From contig DASZHS010000071.1 in NCBI GenBank assembly GCA_035937595.1, positions 1 to 32,653 of the forward strand: DNA of 32,653 nucleotides. The letters are read 5' to 3'. The notes beneath the pieces were generated by a model that had not been told where the DNA came from, ran no database searches, and saw only the letters and a list, made by a program, of their open reading frames with translations. Made by a program: the position numbers and the translations under genes. Origin of the DNA: Palsa-459 sp035937595. GTDB lineage: Bacteria > Actinomycetota > Acidimicrobiia > Acidimicrobiales > RAAP-2. This document shows, in pieces, positions 28,361-32,653 of this stretch. How positions within the stretch are numbered: the first letter of the stretch is position 1; each line of letters starts with the position of its first letter.

Positions 28361-29776
28361 TCAGGTCGCCGGGTGCGCGGTGACCGTGACCTGGAACGTC
28401 AGGTGCTGGGAGCCGCGCACGATCCCGACCGGGATCGTCGAGCCCGGCTTGATGCCCGCCAGCACCGTCGCGACGTCCTTGGTGCCCGTGATGAGCGTGC
28501 CTTTGATGGACACGATCACGTCACCGGCCCGGATCCCCGCCTTGGCCGCCGGGTACCCCGTGACGACGCGCTGGACGTACGCGCCCGAGGCGAGGGACAG
28601 GCCGTGCCGCTGCCCTTGGTTCACGGTCACGATGAACACGCCCAGGTAGCTGCCCTTGGCCACCGTGGCGGGGTGCGTCGGGTGGTTGAGCGTGGGGAGC
28701 AGCTGCTCGATCGTCGAGGACGGGATCGCGAAGCCGATGTTCTGCGAGTTGGACCCGTCCGCCGTGGTGCCCGCGACGGCGGTGTTCATCCCGATCACGT
28801 GGCCGTTCGAGTCGAGGAGCGGGCCACCTGAGTTGCCGGGGTTGATCGCGGCGTCGGTCTGGATCATGTTGTGCAGCGTCTCGGTCGTGTTCGAGGCGGC
28901 GTTGCCGGCGGTGACGGTGCGACCGAGCGCAGAGACGATCCCCTGGGTCACCGTGGGGGTGCCCGCGGCGAGGCCGAGCGCGTTGCCGATCGCGACCACG
29001 CCGTCGCCGACCTGGAGCAGCCTCGAGGAGCCGAAGGTGATCGTCGGCAGGTTCGTCGCCCCTTGGATCTTGAGGAGCGCGACGTCATCGGTCGTGTTGG
29101 TCCCGAGCAGCGTCGCGTTCAGCACCGTGCTCGTGCCGGTCCGCGTGACCGTGATCACGCCGCCGTTGGCCGCCGCGGCGATGACGTGGTTGTTGGTCAC
29201 GACGTAGCCGTTGTGCGTGATGATCATCCCGGTCCCCTGGTCCTCTCCTGAGGGGCTCTGGACGTCGATCGAGACGACGGCGGGCGAGACCGCGCGAACG
29301 AGCTTGGGGATGGACGTGACATTGCCGATGAACAGCCCCGCGGGTCGGATCTGGCTCTGTTCGATCGTGAGCGAGGACGTCGGTGTCGAGGACTTCGTGA
29401 GCCACCCGCCGATGACCCCGCCGACGAGCGCGGCGACCACGGCGACGGCAGCGATGCCGAGCCACGGCCGACGCCGGAGCGTGTCGCCGCTGCGTGCGGC
29501 CCCGGTGGGCGGGAGGCCGGTTGGCGGCGCACCCGTCGGAGGAGGGCTGGCGGTCGGAGGCTCGACGGTCGGCCACACGACCGACGGCTCGTCACCGAAC
29601 CCGGTGTTCGACGGTGTCGGACCGACGCGCGGCGTGGGCGCGCCGGAGAGAGGCGTGTCGGGCGTTGGCGCACCGGCGGGGGTACCCGGTGTGGTGTCGC
29701 GCCACGACCACCACGCGGTCGCGTCGCGCGGCACCTCGGTGGCGTCAGCGGCTTCTGACCCGGTGAACTCCGTCAT
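28361..29776 (-). CDS. Membrane-anchored HtrA/Deg-type serine protease with PDZ domain
   Basis: 471 residues. A roughly 100-residue Pro/Thr/Gly-rich cytoplasmic tail is followed by one helix (about 106-126, LGIAAVAVVAALVGGVIGGW), then a trypsin-like S1C domain with the triad His197 (VTNNHVIA), Asp231 (TDDVALLK) and Ser316 (NPGNSGGPL), then a PDZ domain from about residue 375 (GSYLGVFIV to AGIRAGDVIVSIKG). Such proteins degrade or refold damaged extracytoplasmic proteins. ATG with AGGAGG a few nt upstream. The long Pro-rich N-terminal tail is common in actinobacterial HtrA/PepD homologues. Confidence 0.93.
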   Translation of the reverse strand: MTEFTGSEAADATEVPRDATAWWSWRDTTPGTPAGAPTPDTPLSGAPTPRVGPTPSNTGFGDEPSVVWPTVEPPTASPPPTGAPPTGLPPTGAARSGDTLRRRPWLGIAAVAVVAALVGGVIGGWLTKSSTPTSSLTIEQSQIRPAGLFIGNVTSIPKLVRAVSPAVVSIDVQSPSGEDQGTGMIITHNGYVVTNNHVIAAAANGGVITVTRTGTSTVLNATLLGTNTTDDVALLKIQGATNLPTITFGSSRLLQVGDGVVAIGNALGLAAGTPTVTQGIVSALGRTVTAGNAASNTTETLHNMIQTDAAINPGNSGGPLLDSNGHVIGMNTAVAGTTADGSNSQNIGFAIPSSTIEQLLPTLNHPTHPATVAKGSYLGVFIVTVNQGQRHGLSLASGAYVQRVVTGYPAAKAGIRAGDVIVSIKGTLITGTKDVATVLAGIKPGSTIPVGIVRGSQHLTFQVTVTAHPAT

Positions 29777-29904
29777 CGTTCCTCCTGCACCGCCGTCCCA
29801 CCCGAGCAGGCCCCACTCCTGCCGCTTCGAGCATGGTAGGGGTCGTCGGGAACCGGGCTGCGCGCGCTCACGAACTTCTTAGCCGAGGTACTAAGTTTCG
29901 CCGC

Positions 29905-31272
29905 GTGACGCGGCGGATCGAGATCGAGCTCACGAGCAAGCTCGACGACGGTCGCTACACCTGGCGCGCCGCTGGTGCGCGCGAGCCGCGCGGCACGGTC
30001 GGTGCGGATCTCGTGGGGCCGTCGGTCAAGCTCGGCGAGGTGCTGCGCGCCGAGGTCGAGACGGGCATCGACGGTGTCGACGTGCTCTCGATCGTGCCGC
30101 GCAAAGAGCCTTCACCGCTCGATCTGCGCGGTGCGCCGATCGAGATGATCGGACCCGCGCGACCCGAGCCCGGCGTGCAGGTGACGCTCGCGTCCAAGTC
30201 GCGCGGCCGCGGCCGTGACGGCGAGCGCGGTTCGGACCGCGACGAGCGCGGTCCCCGCGGTCCGCGCGGCCCTCGAGCTCCGAAGGACCGCGAGCGCAGC
30301 GCGCCGCGCCCGTCGGGCCCACGTGGCGAGCGCGCGCCCGCCGGGGGTTCCGCGCCGCGCGGCGAGCGCCCGTCGGGACGCACCCCGCCGGGGCGCGGCG
30401 AGCGTGGGGGCGCCGACCGCGGCCGGTCGCCGAGGGAGCCCTCGCGTGGCACGGACGACCGTCGCGGTGGCCCGCCGAGGCGCGACGCGCGCCGCCAGCC
30501 CGAGCTCACGGTCTCGACCGTCCACCGCAACGAGCTGCTCGCGACGCTGCGCCCCGAGCAGCTGCCGATCGCCGAGCAGCTGCTCCGCGGGGGGCTTCCC
30601 GCCGTCCGACAGGCGATCGACGAGCAGAACCGCGCCGCGCTGGCCCAGGGCCGCCCGACGGTCGCGCCGGAGACGATCCTGACCATCGCCGACGACTTGC
30701 TCCCGCTCACCTCGCTCGCGGCGTGGAAGGATCGCGCGTCCGCCGTGCAGGCGGCGGGGCCGTCCGTCCGCCTTCGCGACCTGCGGCCCGTCGTCACCTC
30801 GGCGCGCACCGTCACGCTCGACGAGGAGGCACGCTCGGTCCTGAAGGAGCTGCAGGGCCAGCTGCACGCGAAGCTCGAGGAGCTGCGCACCCAGTGGGTG
30901 GCCAAGGTCCAGTCCCTCCTCGACCGCGGCGAGGTCGTCGAGGCGCTCCGGGTCGTCGCCCGCCCGCCGGACGCCGGCACGCGCTGCCCCGCGGAGCTCG
31001 CGACGGCGCTCACCGACGCCGCCGGCGCGGCGCTCGACGCCGACCTCACGGCGACGGCGTGGATCGCGGTCCTCGACGCCGTCGTCGCGTCGCCGATGCG
31101 CCGCTCGGTGCACCCGGCCGGCATCCCGGCGTTCGAGGAGGCCCAGGCCGCCGCGGTGCGCGCCGCCGGGCACGTGCCGGCGCTCGCCAAGCTCCTCGGG
31201 ATGCGCATCCCGCCCCCGCCGCCGCCCACGTCGGCCAAGCGGCCGGCGCTCAGCGGTCGGCGCTCATCCTGA
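29905..31272 (+). CDS. Hypothetical protein with RG/RGE-rich central linker
   Basis: 455 residues in three parts. The N-terminal domain (about 1-95: RRIEIELTSKLDDGRYTWRAAGAREPRG, GEVLRAEVETGIDGVDVLSIV) is a small beta-rich module reminiscent of OB/S1-type nucleic-acid binders. The centre (about 96-200) is a disordered Arg/Gly/Pro/Asp linker (RGPRGPRGPRAPKDRERSA). The helical C-terminal domain (about 205-440) starts VHRNELLATLRPEQLPIAEQ and includes a proline run PPPPPP near the end. I know no function. The RG-rich linker suggests RNA binding (inference). The GTG start follows TAAGTT by 7 nt, so it may be leaderless. The 3' end overlaps the convergent GNAT gene by 23 bp. Confidence 0.75.
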   Translation: MTRRIEIELTSKLDDGRYTWRAAGAREPRGTVGADLVGPSVKLGEVLRAEVETGIDGVDVLSIVPRKEPSPLDLRGAPIEMIGPARPEPGVQVTLASKSRGRGRDGERGSDRDERGPRGPRGPRAPKDRERSAPRPSGPRGERAPAGGSAPRGERPSGRTPPGRGERGGADRGRSPREPSRGTDDRRGGPPRRDARRQPELTVSTVHRNELLATLRPEQLPIAEQLLRGGLPAVRQAIDEQNRAALAQGRPTVAPETILTIADDLLPLTSLAAWKDRASAVQAAGPSVRLRDLRPVVTSARTVTLDEEARSVLKELQGQLHAKLEELRTQWVAKVQSLLDRGEVVEALRVVARPPDAGTRCPAELATALTDAAGAALDADLTATAWIAVLDAVVASPMRRSVHPAGIPAFEEAQAAAVRAAGHVPALAKLLGMRIPPPPPPTSAKRPALSGRRSS

Positions 31273-31714
31273 GCAGCCGCGCGCGGAACCCCGCTGCCTC
31301 GAGCAGCGACTTCACGGTCTGATCCCCCGGCAGCGCCAGGGCCTCGAACCGCTCGTCGGACGCGCCCGCCAGCGCCCTCGCCGCCTCGAGGAGGGTCGTG
31401 CCGATCCGTCGGCGTCGCAGCGATCGCGCGGTGTGGACCCCGACGAGCTCGATGCCGTCCGCCGCTCGCAACAGGACCGCGATGCCGACGGCCTCGCCCT
31501 CGAGCGTCGCGACCAGCGTCGAGGTGCCGAGGAGGGTCCCCTCGCACAGGGCGGCCGAGAGCGCGGCCGCGTCGATCGCCGGTGGCACGCCTAGGAGCTC
31601 GAGGAGAGCCGGTCCGCCCCGCAGGGTGCCCAGACGGCCGAGCGCGTCGGCGAGGAGGGGCTCGACCCCGGGTGCGTCGTCGATCGAGGCCGGTCGGACC
31701 TCGAGGTCAGCCAC
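31250..31714 (-). CDS. GNAT-family N-acetyltransferase-like protein
   Basis: 154 residues from GTG 31714. The pattern VRPASIDDAPGVEPLLADAL (first strand and helix) and GIELVGVHTARSLRRRRIGTTLLEAARAL (acetyl-CoA binding strand and pyrophosphate loop, R-R-R-I-G) are typical of GNAT enzymes, as is the final LLEAAGFRARLLRM. The acceptor is unknown. The start overlaps the stop of the upstream gene by 8 nt, so the two are co-transcribed. The longer frame from 31771 would overlap that gene heavily and is not used. Confidence 0.75.
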   Translation of the reverse strand: MADLEVRPASIDDAPGVEPLLADALGRLGTLRGGPALLELLGVPPAIDAAALSAALCEGTLLGTSTLVATLEGEAVGIAVLLRAADGIELVGVHTARSLRRRRIGTTLLEAARALAGASDERFEALALPGDQTVKSLLEAAGFRARLLRMSADR

Positions 31715-32258
31715 CGGTCCCTGCGAGCTGGTCGATCCGGCGCAGGATCGTCTGGCGTCCGCGAGCCGCACGCTCGTAGGCCGCGACCCGCGCCCGCTCG
31801 GCCGGCGTGAGCCCGGTCAGCATCGGGACGATCTGGGACGCCGAGAGGGCGTCGTAGTCGGCGATCACGTCGTCGGGGGCCGGACCCGCCCCCGGATGCC
31901 GTACGGCCGACGCGGGTGTCGCCGCCTTGTCCGCGTCACCCGCACCCCCCGAGCGCCGCTGCAGCTCTCGCTGGCCGAAGCGCACCGACAGCTCGCCGAG
32001 CGCACGTGCCTGGCGCAGCGCCTGGTCGACGCGCGCCCGTCCACGGATGGCGGAGCCTCGCGGGTCGCGCAGCAACGCGAACGCGGCGTCGATGGGTCCG
32101 AACACGAGGACGTCGAGCAGGGTCGGCTCCTCGTCGGTCGCCGGCGGCTCGTCGTCAGCGCCGGGGGCGCCGTGCGCGTCACGGTCATCGTGCTCGTCGT
32201 GCTCGTCGTGCTCGTCGTGCTCGTCGTGAGCACGCTCGCCCTCGTGGGCGTCAGACAC
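31707..32258 (-). CDS. Conserved-looking protein with acidic His-Asp-Glu repeat N-terminus
   Basis: 183 residues. The N-terminus holds tandem D-E-H repeats (AHDEHDEHDEHDEHDDRD), encoded by four DNA copies of a 9-bp unit; it could bind metal ions. The rest has LLDVLVFGPIDAAFALLRDPRG, which may sit at a membrane surface, a helix (RARVDQALRQARALGELSVRFG) and a C-terminal helical part (SASQIVPMLTGLTPAERARVAAYERA followed by RQTILRRIDQL). I recognise the general look of actinobacterial hypothetical proteins but can name no function. GTG start; it overlaps the DUF4193 stop by 8 nt. Confidence 0.72.
   Translation of the reverse strand: MSDAHEGERAHDEHDEHDEHDEHDDRDAHGAPGADDEPPATDEEPTLLDVLVFGPIDAAFALLRDPRGSAIRGRARVDQALRQARALGELSVRFGQRELQRRSGGAGDADKAATPASAVRHPGAGPAPDDVIADYDALSASQIVPMLTGLTPAERARVAAYERAARGRQTILRRIDQLAGTGG
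32191..32226 (-). repeat. Four tandem copies of a 9-bp unit
   Basis: TGCTCGTCG is repeated four times without mismatch on the + strand, encoding D-E-H triplets in the minus-strand gene. The length is a multiple of 3, so copy-number change would keep the frame. Confidence 0.9.
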
Positions 32259-32653
32259 AGTCTCGACACAGCTGGCGTCGCGGGTCGGCCAGCTGGCTCG
32301 TCTTTTTGATCAGGAAGCAGTTCGAGCAGCGGAACTCGTCGGCCTGCTTCGGAAGGACCGTGTCTGGCTTCTCCGTGCGGTCCTCCACGTCCACGCCCTC
32401 ATCGTCCTCCGGCTCGTCCTCGACCACCATCCGGGACTTCAGGATCTCGTCGAGCGACTCCTCGACGTCGTCCTCGCTGACGATCTCGATGTCGTCGTCC
32501 TCGGTCTCGACGACGCGGCCCTTGACCGCCTCGGCCTCGTCGACCTCGGCCTCCGCCTCCTCTTCCCCCTCGACGATGACGGCGTCGTCCTCGTCGTCGT
32601 CGGCGAGGACCGCGACGTCCTCGACGTCGAGCTCGTCCTCGTCGAGCTCCGCG
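32251..32653 (-). CDS. DUF4193-type acidic protein with zinc ribbon (5' end outside window)
   Basis: The last 133 codons are present and run off the right edge. A long, very acidic region (ELDEDELDVEDVAVLADDDE and further Glu/Asp blocks) includes VEESLDEILKSRM. It ends in a small Cys4 domain: ADEFRCSNCFLIKKTSQLAD then LCRDCV. Acidic N-terminus plus C-x-x-C...C-x-x-C tail is the DUF4193 pattern known across actinobacteria; its function is unknown. The stop overlaps the next gene by 8 nt, so a three-gene operon is likely. Confidence 0.82.
   Translation of the reverse strand, partial: AELDEDELDVEDVAVLADDDEDDAVIVEGEEEAEAEVDEAEAVKGRVVETEDDDIEIVSEDDVEESLDEILKSRMVVEDEPEDDEGVDVEDRTEKPDTVLPKQADEFRCSNCFLIKKTSQLADPRRQLCRDCV

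Noticed and set aside
1..32653. CRISPR arrays, tRNA or rRNA genes and insertion sequences
   Set aside because: No spaced direct repeats, cloverleaf-like segments, rRNA stretches or transposase frames were seen on either strand.

Overview
The window is very GC-rich, gene-dense chromosomal DNA of an actinobacterium (Actinomycetota). GTG starts are common, there are -10-like boxes 6-7 nt before start codons (leaderless style), and a DUF4193-type protein lies at the right edge. The class is less certain; Acidimicrobiia is my best guess and is inference only.

Layout of the host DNA. Positions 1-1376 (-): start of an aldehyde dehydrogenase coupled to a fumarylacetoacetate-hydrolase-family enzyme. 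1516-5225 (+): glutamine-synthetase-like ligase, secreted beta-propeller, two strong terminator-like hairpins, Rieske oxygenase. 5275-8512 (-): a three-gene type IV minor-prepilin operon headed by an unusually large modular prepilin, with a good promoter at 8543-8571. 8833-10101 (-): cytochrome P450. 10182-14002 (+): class I amidotransferase (PuuD-like), 14-TM MFS exporter, secreted seven-repeat propeller. 14153-14962 (-): unknown membrane protein. 15164-16756 (+): second MFS exporter, whose stop codon touches a dif-like site. After the insertion (24438 onward): a possible 21-aa leaderless peptide, two secreted SGNH hydrolases, a VOC protein, an SDR, an HtrA-type protease (-), an RG-rich hypothetical protein (+), and a compact minus-strand set of GNAT, acidic-repeat protein and DUF4193 protein.

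The central discovery is a complete filamentous-phage-like (inovirus) prophage of 7,654 bp between 16767 and 24420. It lies exactly between two copies of a Xer/dif core, with no integrase of its own. All its genes are on the + strand and most overlap by GTGA: a possible ssDNA-binding protein, three tiny one-helix proteins, a signal-peptide-bearing major coat protein, several small membrane proteins, an ectodomain-plus-anchor minor coat protein, a Zot-type assembly ATPase, a 698-aa putative receptor-binding protein, a pVI-like two-helix protein, more small proteins, a HUH replication initiator, and a noncoding region with several hairpins. There is no secretin, which fits a host without an outer membrane.

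The left junction is a full dif-like site (XerD arm, 6-bp core, XerC arm). The right junction keeps the core and XerC arm but has a degenerate XerD arm. This is the footprint expected of an element that borrows host XerC/XerD, as CTX-phi and VGJ-phi do. An 11-nt sequence at each prophage end is the exact reverse complement of the other. They meet only when the phage circularises, so they would form an attP stem, and that stem competes with a hairpin covering the Shine-Dalgarno of the first phage gene. The presence of dif also places this window in the replication terminus region.
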